Positions 28,001 through 43,000 of a stretch of DNA of 64,000 nt are shown here, piece by piece. Position 1 is the first letter of the stretch, and the number at the start of each line of letters is the position of its first letter. The stretch spans positions 993,501 through 1,057,500 of the forward strand of contig WPIO01000067.1 in the NCBI GenBank assembly GCA_009760855.2. The letters run 5' to 3'. The notes under the pieces were generated by a model that was given only the letters and a program-made list of their open reading frames with translations, was not told the origin of the DNA and searched no databases. Made by a program: the position numbers and the translations under genes. Source of the DNA: Cristatella mucedo. Its lineage: Eukaryota > Bryozoa > Phylactolaemata > Cristatellidae.

Positions 28001-31000
28001 GATTGTATGCTGCAAAATAAAAGAGACACGTCTACTTCTGACGCAACACTGTCTTGGCTTTTACATGGAGTCATGTCACGGCCATTAGTCACCTTTCCTA
28101 ACTTCAAAGCAACGTAACATTTATTTCAACGTTCACTTAGCCACCTTAAATACCTACGTTGAGCAAATTAGATTTCAGTCACAGTAATACGAAACTTACG
28201 GTCTTTTTCAAGTAGAGTAGCCTTTAAGCAAGTACATGAAGCAACACTTTTAAATACTTTGAAGGCAATAAAGCAAAAGTACGGCATTAATGCTTGCACA
28301 GAAGAAACGTAATCTGTCCTCTTTATACGTACGATTGAAGTTTTACACGCCAATGACGTACAACTAACAAGCGGTGGCAGCATGAAAACTGCAAAGAGAG
28401 ACTCGACAGGAATTCACTCCCAGTTGTCAACCTCGGTCACTCAGCCTTCTAAGTAAACCACGTTCACAACCTCTTTCCTCTATTTTTGTCAGCGACTGCC
28501 GGAACTGCTCGTGCAGTCTACTTACGTGACTTTGTTGCCATCAACGACGGCCGTGGTGGGCAGGGAAACTGAATTCGTGCCGATCAGTCTAGTCCATACA
28601 TATGTAGGAGTCGGTTTGCCGTTCGCTTCGCAGACGAAGTGGATTGTGCCACCTATGGTCGTACTTCCAGTATGTGTCACGGTGATGTTGGTCGGAGAAT
28701 TGGTGTCTACAATAAATATGTCCTAGTCATCGTGGGCTCCAAATGGTAAACGACTCTTCTGCACATGGACCGAATACAACGGGCAAGATAGACGCCTTAA
28801 ATCCTATCCGGTTGCTGGTACTAGGTATTCATTGTAATGTCAAGTATCCATATCAACTAATTCGTCACTTCATACAAACTTCCGACTTAATCCGTGCTTA
28901 CCGCATCTGACACAGCTCGATAAAACTGCTCACCCTTTGGCACCCTTAGAGGTATCCGGTTAAAAACCTGTTGCACCTCACTCTTTTTCCGTCCACCTCA
29001 CTACTGCAGCTGCCGGAACCCAACATACATTTACGAGATCGCAACTACATAGCTCATAGAGAAATGCATGTATTAGGACACTCTCCTACTCATGCTTTCT
29101 CTTTTAATTGGCAAACACTTGCTCGTCTCACATGTGCCTCATTGAAGAACGTGGAGTGGCATTGATAGCATTAGTATAGGCCATCTAAATCCGAATCCAT
29201 TTGTAAGACAACTGTTATCAAACTCACCGAGATACTAGTTTGATTTTTTGAACGCACATTCTACGTCTAAAGGCTCACTGACACCGACACCGTCTCAATA
29301 AGTAAATTCTCTGTCGTTATTTTTCTATAGCTCGCTCCTAAATCAACGTCCACCTAGCACTACTTCGATACAACTGGCAGTCGAAGACATAACGTTCAGT
29401 AATGCGATCGAGCCCGTTACACCTCAAGTCGAGAGCTTGTGCATGTCCATCGAAGCGCATTCTTACCAGGTGGCGTGGGCGTCGATGTAGCAATGTTAAC
29501 TACAGCAGTGGCAGAGCCAGATGGGTTCGTAGCGGTACAAACGTATGTACCGGCATCCTCGGCCTCTAGCGATTGTATGCTGCAAAATAAAAGAGACACG
29601 TCTACTTCTGACGCAACACTGTCATGGCTTTTACATGGAGTCATGTCACGGCCATTAGTCACCTTTCCTAACTTCAAAGCAACGTAACATTTATTTCAAC
29701 GTTCACTTAGCCACCTTAAATACCTACGTTGAGCAAATTAGATTTCAGTCACAGTAATACGAAACTTACGGTCTTTTTCAAGTAGAGTAGCCTTTAAGCA
29801 AGTACATGAAGCAACACTTTTAAATACTTTGAAGGCAATAAAGCAAAAGTACGGCATTAATGCTTGCACAGAAGAAACGTAATCTGTCCTCTTTATACGT
29901 ACGATTGAAGTTTTACACGCCAATGACATACAACTAACAAGCGGTGGCAGCATGAAAACTGCAAAGAGAGACTCGACACGAATTCACTCCCAGTTGTCAA
30001 CCTCGGTCACTCAGCCTTCTAAGTAAACCACGTTCACAACCTCTTTCCTCTATTTTGTCAGCGACTGCCGGAACTGCTCGTGCAGTCTACTTACGTGACT
30101 TTGTTGCCATCAACGACGGCCGTGGTGGGCAGGGAAACTGAATTCGTGCCGATCAGTCTAGTCCATACATATGTAGGAGTCGGTTTGCCGTTCGCTTCGC
30201 AGACGAAGTGGATTGTGCCACCTATGGTCGTACTTCCAGTATGTGTCACGGTGATGTTGGTCGGAGAATTGGTGTCTACAATAAATATGTCCTAGTCATC
30301 GTGGGCTCCAAATGGTAAACGACTCTTCTGCACATGGACCGAATACAACGGGCAAGATAGACGCCTTAAATCCAATCCGGTTGCTGGTACTAGGTATTCA
30401 TTGTAATGTCAAGTATCCAAATCAACTAATTCGTCACTTCATACAAACTTCCGACTTAATCCGTGCTTACCGCATCTGACACAGCTCGATAAAACTGCTC
30501 ACCCTTTGGCACCCTTAGAGGTATCCGGTTAAAAACCTGTTGCACCTCACTCTTTTTCCGTCCACCTCACTACTGCAGCTGCCGGAACCCAACATACATT
30601 TACGAGATCGCAACTACATAGCTCATAGAGAAATGCATGTATTAGGACACTCTCCTACTCATGCTTTCTCTTTTAATTGGCAAACACTTGCTCGTCTCAC
30701 ATGTGCCTCATTGAAGAACGTGGAGTGGCATTGATAGCATTAGTATAGGCCATCTAAATCCGAATCCATTTGTAAGACAACTGTTTTTAAACTCACCGAG
30801 ATACTAGTTTGATTTTTTGAACGCACATTCTACGTCTAAAGGCTCACTGACACCGACACCGTCTCAATAAGTAAATATTCTGTCGTTATTTTTCTATGGC
30901 TCGCTCCTAAATCAACGTCCACCTAGCACTACTTCGATACAACTGGCAGTCGAAGACATAACGTTCAGTAATGCGATCGAGCCCGTTACACCTCAAGTCG

Positions 31001-34000
31001 AGAGCTTGTGCATGTCCATCGAAGCGCATTCTTACCAGGTGGCGTGGGCGTCGATGTAGCAATGTTAACTACAGCAGTGGCAGAGCCAGATGGGTTCGTA
31101 GCGGTACAAACGTATGTACCGGCATCCTCGGCCTCTAGCGATTGTATGCTGCAAAATAAAAGAGACACGTCTACTTCTGACGCAACACTGTCTTGGCTTT
31201 TACATGGAGTCATGTCACGGCCATTAGTCACCTTTCCTAACTTCAAAGCAACGTAACATTTATTTCAACGTTCACTTAGCCACCTTAAATACCTACGTTG
31301 AGCAAATTAGATTTCAGTCACAGTAATACGAAACTTACGGTCTTTTTTTCAAGTAGAGTAGCCTTTAAGCAAGTACATGAAGCAACACTTTTAAATACTT
31401 TGAAGGCAATAAAGCAAAAGTACGGCATTAATGCTTGCACAGAAGAAACGTAATCTGTCCTCTTTATACGTACGATTGAAGTTTTACACGCCAATGACGT
31501 ACAACTAACAAGCGGTGGCAGCATGAAAACTGCAAAGAGAGACTCGACAGGAATTCACTCCCAGTTGTCAACCTCGGTCACTCAGCCTTCTAAGTAAACC
31601 ACGTTCACAACCTCTTTCCTCTATTTTTGTCAACGACTGCCGGAACTGCTCGTGCAGTCTACTTACGTGACTTTGTTGCCATTAACGACGGCCGTGGTGG
31701 GCAGGGAAACTGAATTCGTGCCGATCAGTCTAGTCCATACATATGTAGGAGTCGGTTTGCCGTTCGCTTCGCAGACGAAGTGGATTGTGCCACCTATGGT
31801 CGTACTTCCAGTATGTGTCACGGTGATGTTGGTCGGAGAATTGGTGTCTACAATAAATATGTCCTAGTCATCGTGGGCTCCAAATGGTAAACGACTCTTC
31901 TGCACATGGACCGAATACAACGGGCAAGATAGACGCCTTAAATCCTATCCGGTTGCTGGTACTAGGTATTCATTGTAATGTCAAGTATCCATATCAACTA
32001 ATTCGTCACTTCATACAAACTTCCGACTTAATCCGTGCTTACTGCATCTGACACAGCTCGATAAAACTGCTCACCCTTTGGCACCCTTACAGGTATCCGG
32101 TTAAAAACCTGTTGCACCTCACTCGTTTTCCGTCCACCTCACTACTGCAGCTGCCGGAACCCAACATACATTTACGAGATCGCAACTACATAGCTCATAG
32201 AGAAATGCATGTATTAGGACACTCTCCTACTCATGCTTTCTCTTTTAATTGGCTAACACTTGCCCGTCTCACATGTGCCTCATTGAAGAACGTGGAGTGG
32301 CATTGATAGCATTAATATAGGCCATTTAAATCCGAATCCATTTGTAAGACAACTGTTATCAAACTCACCGAGATACTAGTTTGATTTTTTGAACGCACAT
32401 TCTACGTCTAAAGGCTCACTGACACCGACACCGTCTCAATAAGTAAATATTCTGTCGTTATTTTTCTATGGCTCGCTCCTAAATCAACGTCCACCTAGCA
32501 CTACTTCGATACAACTGGCAGTCGAAGACATAACGTTCAGTAATGCGATCGAGCCCGTTACACCTCAAGTCGAGAGCTTGTGCATGTCCATCGAAGCGCA
32601 TTCTTACCAGGTGGCGTGGGCGTCGATGTAGCAATGTTAACTACAGCAGTGGCAGAGCCAGATGGGTTCGTAGCGGTACAAACGTATGTACCGGCATCCT
32701 CGGCCTCTAGCGATTGTATGCTGCAAAATAAAAGAGACACGTCTACTTCTGACGCAACACTGTCATGGCTTTTACATGGAGTCATGTCACGGCCATTAGT
32801 CACCTTTCCTAACTTCAAAGCAACGTAACATTTATTTCAACGTTCACTTAGCCACCTTAAATACCTACGTTGAGCAAATTAGATTTCAGTCACAGTAATA
32901 CGAAACTTACGGTCTTTTTCAAGTAGAGTAGCCTTTAAGCAAGTACATGAAGCAACACTTTTAAATACTTTGAAGGCAATAAAGCAAAAGTACGGCATTA
33001 ATGCTTGCACAGAAGAAACGTAATCTGTCCTCTTTATACGTACGATTGAAGTTTTACACGCCAATGACGTACAACTAACAAGCGGTGGCAGCATGAAAAC
33101 TGCAAAGAGAGACTCGAAAGGACTTCACTCCCAGTTGTCAACCTCGGTCACTCAGCCTTCTAAGTAAACCACGTTCACAACCTCTTTCCTCTATTTTTGT
33201 CAACGACTGCCGGAACTGCTCGTGCAGTCTACTTACGTGACTTTGTTGCCATTAACGACGGCCGTGGTGGGCAGGGAAACTGAATTCGTGCCGATCAGTC
33301 TAGTCCATACATATGTAGGAGTCGGTTTGCCGTTCGCTTCGCAGACGAAGTGGATTGTGCCACCTATGGTCGTACTTCCAGTATGTGTCACGGTGATGTT
33401 GGTCGGAGAATTGGTGTCTACAATAAATATGTCCTAGTCATCGTGGGCTCCAAATGGTAAACGACTCTTCTGCACATGGACCGAATACAACGGGCAAGAT
33501 AGACGCCTTAAATCCTATCCGGTTGCTGGTACTAGGTATTCATTGTAATGTCAAGTATCCATATCAACTAATTCGTCACTTCATACAAACTTCCGACTTA
33601 ATACGTGCTTACCGCATCTGACACAGCTCGATAAAACTGCTCACCCTTTAGCACCCTTAGAGGTATCCGGTTAAAAACCTGTTGCACGTCACTCTTTTTC
33701 CGTCCACCTCACTACTGCAGCTGCCGGAACCCAACATACATTTACGAGATCGCAACTAAATAGCTCATAGAGAAATGCATTTATTAGGACACTCACCTAC
33801 TCATGCTTTCTCTTTTAATTGGCAAACACTTGCTCGTCTCACATGTGCCTCATTGAAGAACGTGGAGTGGCATTGATAGCATTAGTATAGGCCATCTAAA
33901 TCCGAATCCATTTGTAAGACAACTGTTTTCAAACTCACCGAGATACTAGTTTGATTTTTGGAACGCACATTCTACGTCTAAAGGCTCACTGACATCGACA

Positions 34001-37000
34001 CCGTCTTAATAAGTAAATATTCTGTCGTTATTTTTCTATGGCTCGCTCCTAAATCAACGTCCACCTAGCACTACTTCGATACAACTGGCAGTCGAAGACA
34101 TAACGTTCAGTAATGCGATCGAGCCCGTTACACCTCAAGTCGAGAGCTTGTGCATGTCCATCGAAGCGCATTCTTACCAGGTGGCGTGGGCGTCGATGTA
34201 GCAATGTTAACTACAGCAGTGGCAGAGCCAGATGGGTTCGTAGCGGTACAAACGTATGTACCGGCATCCTCGGCCTCTAGCGATTGTATGCTGCAAAATA
34301 AAAGAGACACGTCTACTTCTGACGCAACACTGTCTTGGCTTTTACATGGAGTCATGTCACGGCCATTAGTCACCTTTCCTAACTTCAAAGCAACGTAACA
34401 TTTATTTCAACGTTCACTTAGCCACCTTAAATACCTACGTTGAGCAAATTAGATTTCAGTCACAGTAATACGAAACTTACGGTCTTTTTCAAGTAGAGTA
34501 GCCTTTAAGCAAGTACATGAAGCAACACTTTTAAATACTTTGAAGGCAATAAAGCAAAAGTACGGCATTAATGCTTGCACAGAAGAAACGTAATCTGTCC
34601 TCTTTATACGTACGATTGAAGTTTTACACGCCAATGACGTACAACTAACAAGCGGTGGCAGCATGAAAACTGCAAAGAGAGACTCGACAGGAATTCACTC
34701 CCAGTTGTCAACCTCGGTCACTCAGCCTTCTAAGTAAACCACGTTCACAACCTCTTTCCTCTATTTTGGTCAGCGACTGCCGGAACTGCTCGTGCAGTCT
34801 ACTCACGTGACTTTGTTGCCATCAACGACGGCCGTGGTGGGCAGGGAAACTGAATTCGTGCCGATCAGTCTAGTCCATACATATGTAGGAGTCGGTTTGC
34901 CGTTCGCTTCGCAGACGAAGTGGATTGTGCCACCTATGGTCGTACTTCCAGTATGTGTCACGGTGATGTTGGTCGGAGAATTGGTGTCTACAATAAATAT
35001 GTCCTAGTCATCGTGGGCTCCAAATGGTAAACGACTCTTCTGCACATGGACCGAATACAACGGGCAAGATAGACGCCTTAAATCCTATCCGGTTGCTGGT
35101 ACTAGGTATTCATTGTAATGTCAAGTATCCATATCAACTAATTCGTCACTTCATACAAACTTCCGACTTAATCCGTGCTTACCGCATCTGACACAGCTCG
35201 ATAAAACTGCTCACCCTTTGGCACCCTTAGAGGTATCCGGTTAAAAACCTGTTGCACCTCACTCTTTTTCCGTCCACCTCACTACTGCAGCTGCCGGAAC
35301 CCAACATACATTTACGAGATCGCAACTACATAGCTCATAGAGAAATGCATGTATTAGGACACTCTCCTACTCATGCTTTCTCTTTTAATTGGCAAACACT
35401 TGCTCGTCTCACATGTGCCTCATTGAAGAACGTGGAGTGGCATTGATAGCATTAATATAGGCCATTTAAATCCGAATCCATTTGTAAGACGACTGTTATC
35501 AAACTCACCGAGATACTAGTTTGATTTTTGGAACGCACATTCTACGTCTAAAGGCTCACTGACACCGACACTGTCTCAATAAGTAAATATTCTGTCGTTA
35601 TTTTTCTATGGCTCGCTCCTAAATCAACGTCCACCTAGCACTACTTCGATACAACTGGCAGTCGAAGACATAACGTTCAGTAATGCGATCGAGCCCGTTA
35701 CACCTCAAGTCGAGAGCTTGTGCATGTCCATCGAAGCGCATTCTTACCAGGTGGCGTGGGCGTCGATGTAGCAATGTTAACTACAGCAGTGGCAGAGCCA
35801 GATGGGTTCGTAGCGGTACAAACGTATGTACCGGCATCCTCGGCCTCTAGCGATTGTATGCTGCAAAATAAAAGAGACACGTCTACTTCTGACGCAACAC
35901 TGTCTTGGCTTTTACATGGAGTCATGTCACGGCCATTAGTCACCTTTCCTAACTTCAAAGCAACGTAACATTTATTTCAACGTTCACTTAGCCACCTTAA
36001 ATACCTACGTTGAGCAAATTAGATTTCAGTCACAGTAATACGAAACTTACGGTCTTTTTTTCAAGTAGAGTAGCCTTTAAGCAAGTACATGAAGCAACAC
36101 TTTTAAATACTTTGAAGGCAATAAAGCAAAAGTACGGCATTAATGCTTGCACAGAAGAAACGTAATCTGTCCTCTTTATACGTACGATTGAAGTTTTACA
36201 CGCCAATGACGTACAACTAACAAGCGGTGGCAGCATGAAAACTGCAAAGAGAGACTCGACAGGAATTCACTCCCAGTTGTCAACCTCGGTCACTCAGCCT
36301 TCTAAGTAAACCACGTTCACAACCTCTTTCCTCTATTTTTGTCAGCGACTGCCGGAACTGCTCGTGCAGTCTACTTACGTGACTTTGTTGCCATCAACGA
36401 CGGCCGTGGTGGGCAGGGAAACTGAATTCGTGCCGATCAGTCTAGTCCATACATATGTAGGAGTCGGTTTGCCGTTCGCTTCGCAGACGAAGTGGATTGT
36501 GCCACCTATGGTCGTACTTCCAGTATGTGTCACGGTGATGTTGGTCGGAGAATTGGTGTCTACAATAAATATGTCCTAGTCATCGTGGGCTCCAAATGGT
36601 AAACGACTCTTCTGCACATGGACCGAATACAACGGGCAAGATAGACGCCTTAAATCCTATCCGGTTGCTGGTACTAGGTATTCATTGTAATGTCAAGTAT
36701 CCATATCAACTAATTCGTCACTTCATACAAACTTCCGACTTAATCCGTGCTTACCGCATCTGACACAGCTCGATAAAACTGCTCACCCTTTGGCACCCTT
36801 AGAGGTATCCGGTTAAAAACCTGTTGCACCTCACTCTTTTTCCGTCCACCTCACTACTGCAGCTGCCGGAACCCAACATACATTTACGAGATCGCAACTA
36901 AATAGCTCATAGAGAAATGCATTTATTAGGACACTCTCCTACTCATGCTTTCTCTTTTAATTGGCAAACACTTGCTCGTCTCACATGTGCCTCATTGAAG

Positions 37001-40000
37001 AACGTGGAGTGGCATTGATAGCATTAGTATAGGCCATCTAAATCCGAATCCATTTGTAAGACAACTGTTTTCAAACTCACCGAGATACTAGTTTGATTTT
37101 TGGAACGCACATTCTACGTCTAAAGGCTCACTGACATCGACACCGTCTTAATAAGTAAATTCTCTGTCGTTATTTTTTTCTATGGCTCGCTCCTAAATCA
37201 ACGTCCACCTAGCACTACTTCGATACAACTGGCAGTCGAAGACATAACGTTCAGTAATGCGATCGAGCCCGTTACACCTCAAGTCGAGAGCTTGTGCATG
37301 TCCATCGAAGCGCATTCTTACCAGGTGGCGTGGGCGTCGATGTAGCAATGTTAACTACAGCAGTGGCAGAGCCAGATGGGTTCGTAGCGGTACAAACGTA
37401 TGTACCGGCATCCTCGGCCTCTAGCGATTGTATGCTGCAAAATAAAAGAGACACGTCTACTTCTGACGCAACACTGTCTTGGCTTTTACATGGAGTCATG
37501 TCACGGCCATTAGTCACCTTTCCTAACTTCAAAGCAACGTAACATTTATTTCAACGTTCACTTAGCCACCTTAAATACCTACGTTGAGCAAATTAGATTT
37601 CAGTCACAGTAATACGAAACTTACGGTCTTTTTCAAGTAGAGTAGCCTTTAAGCAAGTACATGAAGCAACACTTTTAAATACTTTGAAGGCAATAAAGCA
37701 AAAGTACGGCATTAATGCTTGCACAGAAGAAACGTAATCTGTCCTCTTTATACGTACGATTGAAGTTTTACACGCCAATGACGTACAACTAACAAGCGGT
37801 GGCAGCATGAAAACTGCAAAGAGAGACTCGACAGGAATTCACTCCCAGTTGTCAACCTCGGTCACTCAGCCTTCTAAGTAAACCACGTTCACAACCTCTT
37901 TCCTCTTTTTTGTCAGCGACTGCCGGAACTGCTCGTGCAGTCTACTTACGTGACTTTGTTGCCATCAACGACGGCCGTGGTGGGCAGGGAAACTGAATTC
38001 GTGCCGATCAGTCTAGTCCATACATATGTAGGAGTCGGTTTGCCGTTCGCTTCGCAGACGAAGTGGATTGTGCCACCTATGGTCGTACTTCCAGTATGTG
38101 TCACGGTGATGTTGGTCGGAGAATTGGTGTCTACAATAAATATGTCCTAGTCATCGTGGGCTCCAAATGGTAAACGACTCTTCTGCACATGGACCGAATA
38201 CAACGGGCAAGATAGACGCCTTAAATCCTATCCGGTTGCTGGTACTAGGTATTCATTGTAATGTCAAGTATCCATATCAACTAATTCGTCACTTCATACA
38301 AACTTCCGACTTAATCCGTGCTTACCGCATCTGACACAGCTCGATAAAACTGCTCACCCTTTGGCACCCTTAGAGGTATCCGGTTAAAAACCTGTTGCAC
38401 CTCACTCTTTTTCCGTCCACCTCACTACTCCAGCTGCCGGAACCCAACATACATTTACGAGATCGCAACTACATAGCTCATAGAAAAATGCATGTATTAG
38501 GACACACTCCTACTCATGCTTTCTCTTTTAATTGGCAAACACTTGCTCGTCTCAAATGTGCCTCATTGAAGAACGTGCAGTGGCATTGATAGCATTAATA
38601 TAGGCCATCTAAATCCGAATCCATTTGTAAGACGACTGTTTTCAAACTCACTGAGATACTAGTTTGATTTTTGGAACGCACATTCTACGTCTAAAGGCTC
38701 ACTGACACCGACACTGTCTCAATAAGTAAATATTCTGTCGTTATTTTTCTATGGCTCGCTCCTAAATCAACGTCCACCTAGCACTACTTCGATACAACTG
38801 GCAGTCGAAGACATAACGATCAGTAATGCGATCGAGCCCGTTACACCTCAAGTCGAGAGCATTTGCATGTACATCGAAGCGCATTCTTACCAGGTGGCGT
38901 GGGCGTCGATGTAGCAATGTTAACTACAGCAGTGGCAGAGCCAGATGGGTTCGTAGCGGTACAAACGTATGTACCGGCATCCTCGGCCTCTAGCGATTGT
39001 ATGCTGCAAAATAAAAGAGACACGTCTACTTCTGACGCAACACTGTCTTGGCTTTTACATGGAGTCATGTCACGGCCATTAGTCACCTTTCCTAACTTCA
39101 AAGCAACGTAACATTTATTTCAACGTTCACTTAGCCACCTTAAATACCTACGTTGAGCAAATTAGATTTCAGTCACAGTAATACGAAACTTACGGTCTTT
39201 TTCAAGTAGAGTAGCCTTCAAGCATGTACATGAAGCAACACTTTTAAATACTTTGAAGGCAATAAAGCAAAAGTACGGCATTAATGCTTGCACAGAAGAA
39301 ACGTAATCTGTCCTCTTTATACGTACGATTGAAGTTTTACACGCCAATGACGTACAACTAACAAGCAGTGGCAGCATGAAAACTGCAAAGAGAGACTCGA
39401 CAGGAATTCACTCCCAGTTGTCAACCTCGGTCACTCAGCCTTCTAAGTAAACCACGTTCACAACCTCTTTCCTCTTTTTTGTCAGCGACTGCCGGAACTG
39501 CTCGTGCAGTCTACTTACGTGACTTTGTTGCCATCAACGACGGCCGTGGTGGGCAGGGAAACTGAATTCGTGCCGATCAGTCTAGTCCATACATATGTAG
39601 GAGTCGGTTTGCCGTTCGCTTCGCAGACGAAGTGGATTGTGCCACCTATGGTCGTACTTCCAGTATGTGTCACGGTGATGTTGGTCGGAGAATTGGTGTC
39701 TACAATAAATATGTCCTAGTCATCGTGGGCTCCAAATGGTAAACGACTCTTCTGCACATGGACCGAATACAACGGGCAAGATAGACGCCTTAAATCCTAT
39801 CCGGTTGCTGGTACTAGGTATTCATTGTAATGTCAAGTATCCATATCAACTAATTCGTCACTTCATACAAACTTCCGACTTAATCCGTGCTTACCGCATC
39901 TGACACAGCTCGATAAAACTGCTCACCCTTTGGCACCCTTAGAGGTATCCGGTTAAAAACCTGTTGCACCTCACTCTTTTTCCGTCCACCTCACTACTCC

Positions 40001-43000
40001 AGCTGCCGGAACCCAACATACATTTACGAGATCGCAACTACATAGCTCATAGAGAAATGCATGTATTAGGACACTCTCCTACTCATGCTTTCTCTTTTAA
40101 TTGGCAAACACTTGCTCGTCTCATATGTGCCTCATTGAAGAACGTGCAGTGGCATTGATAGCATTAATATAGGCCATCTAAATCCGAAACCATTTGTAAG
40201 ACGACTGTTTTCAAACTCACTGAGATACTAGTTTGATTTTTGGAAAGCACATTCTACGTGTAAAGGCTCACTGACATCGACACCGTCTCAATAAGTAAAT
40301 ATTCTGTCGTTATTTTTCTATGGCTCGCTCCTAAATCAACGTCCACCTAGCACTACTTCGATACAACTGCCAGTCGAAGACATAACGTTCAGTAATGCGA
40401 TCGAGCCCGTTACACCTCAAGTCGAGAGCTTTTGCATGTCCATCGAAGCGCATTCTTACCAGGTGGCGTGGGCGTCGATGTAGCAATGTTAACTACAGCA
40501 GTGGCAGAGCCAGATGGGTTCGTAGCGGTACAAACGTATGTACCGGCATCCTCGGCCTCTAGCGATTGTATGCTGCAAAATAAAAGAGACACGTCTACTT
40601 CTGACGCAACACTGTCTTGGCTTTTACATGGAGTCATGTCACGGCCATTAGTCACCTTTCCTAACTTCAAAGCAACGTAACATTTATTTCAACGTTCACT
40701 TAGCCACCTTAAATACCTACGTTGAGCAAATTAGATTTCAGTCACAGTAATACGAAACTTGCGGTCTTTTTCAAGTAGAGTAGCCTTTAAGCATGTACAT
40801 GAAGCAACACTTTTAAATACTTTGAAGGCAATAAAGCAAAAGTACGGCATTAATGCTTGCACAGAAGAAACGTAATCTGTCCTCTTTATACGTACGATTG
40901 AAGTTTTACACGCCAATGACGTACAACTAACAAGCAGTGGCAGCATGAAAACTGCAAAGAGAGACTCGACAGGAATTCACTCCCAGTTGTCAACCTCGGT
41001 CACTCAGCCTTCTAAGTAAACCACGTTCACAACCTCTTTCCTCTATTTTTGTCAACGACTGCCGGAACTGCTCGTGCAGTCTACTTACGTGACTTTGTTG
41101 CCATTAACGACGGCCGTGGTGGGCAGGGAAACTGAATTCGTGCCGATCAGTCTAGTCCATACATATGTAGGAGTCGGTTTGCCGTTCGCTTCGCAGACGA
41201 AGTGGATTGTGCCACCTATGGTCGTACTTCCAGTATGTGTCACGGTGATGTTGGTCGGAGAATTGGTGTCTACAATAAATATGTCCTAGTCATCGTGGGC
41301 TCCAAATGGTAAACGACTCTTCTGCACATGGACCGAATACAACGGGCAAGATAGACGCCTTAAATCCTATCCGGTTGCTGGTACTAGGTATTCATTGTAA
41401 TGTCAAGTATCCATATCAACTAATTCGTCACTTCATACAAACTTCCGACTTAATCCGTGCTTACCGCATCTGACACAGCTCGATAAAACTGCTCACCCTT
41501 TGGCACCCTTAGAGGTATCCGGTTAAAAACCTGTTGCACCTCACTCTTTTTCCGTCCACCTCACTACTCCAGCTGCCGGAACCCAACATACATTTACGAG
41601 ATCGCAACTACATAGCTCATAGAGAAATGCATGTATTAGGACACTCTCCTACTCATGCTTTCTCTTTTAATTGGCAAACACTTGCTCGTCTCATATGTGC
41701 CTCATTGAAGAACGTGCAGTGGCATTGATAGCATTAATATAGGCCATCTAAATCCGAAACCATTTGTAAGACGACTGTTTTCAAACTCACTGAGATACTA
41801 GTTTGATTTTTGGAAAGCACATTCTACGTGTAAAGGCTCACTGACATCGACACCGTCTCAATAAGTAAATATTCTGTCGTTATTTTTCTATGGCTCGCTC
41901 CTAAATCAACGTCCACCTAGCACTACTTCGATACAACTGCCAGTCGAAGACATAACGTTCAGTAATGCGATCGAGCCCGTTACACCTCAAGTCGAGAGCT
42001 TTTGCATGTCCATCGAAGCGCATTCTTACCAGGTGGCGTGGGCGTCGATGTAGCAATGTTAACTACAGCAGTGGCAGAGCCAGATGGGTTCGTAGCGGTA
42101 CAAACGTATGTACCGGCATCCTCGGCCTCTAGCGATTGTATGCTGCAAAATAAAAAAGAGACACGTCTACTTCTGACGCAACACTGTCTTGGCTTTTACA
42201 TGGAGTCATGTCACGGCCATTAGTCACCTTTCCTAACTTCAAAGCAACGTAACATTTATTTCAACGTTCACTTAGCCACCTTAAATACCTACGTTGAGCA
42301 AATTAGATTTCAGTCACAGTAATACGAAACTTGCGGTCTTTTTCAAGTAGAGTAGCCTTTAAGCATGTACATGAAGCAACACTTTTAAATACTTTGAAGG
42401 CAATAAAGCAAAAGTACGGCATTAATGCTTGCACAGAAGAAACGTAATCTGTCCTCTTTATACGTACGATTGAAGTTTTACACGCCAATGACGTACAACT
42501 AACAAGCAGTGGCAGCATGAAAACTGCAAAGAGAGACTCGACAGGAATTCACTCCCAGTTGTCAACCTCGGTCACTCAGCCTTCTAAGTAAACCACGTTC
42601 ACAACCTCTTTCCTCTATTTTTGTCAGCGACTGCCGGAACTGCTCGTGCAGTCTACTTACGTGACTTTGTTGCCATCAACGACGGCCGTGGTGGGCAGGG
42701 AAACTGAATTCGTGCCGATCAGTCTAGTCCATACATATGTAGGAGTCGGTTTGCCGTTCGCTTCGCAGACGAAGTGGATTGTGCCACCTATGGTCGTACT
42801 TCCAGTATGTGTCACGGTGATGTTGGTCGGAGAATTGGTGTCTACAATAAATATGTCCTAGTCATCGTGGGCTCCAAATGGTAAACGACTCTTCTGCACA
42901 TGGACCGAATACAACGGGCAAGATAGACGCCTTAAATCCTATCCGGTTGCTGGTACTAGGTATTCATTGTAATGTCAAGTATCCATATCAACTAATTCGT

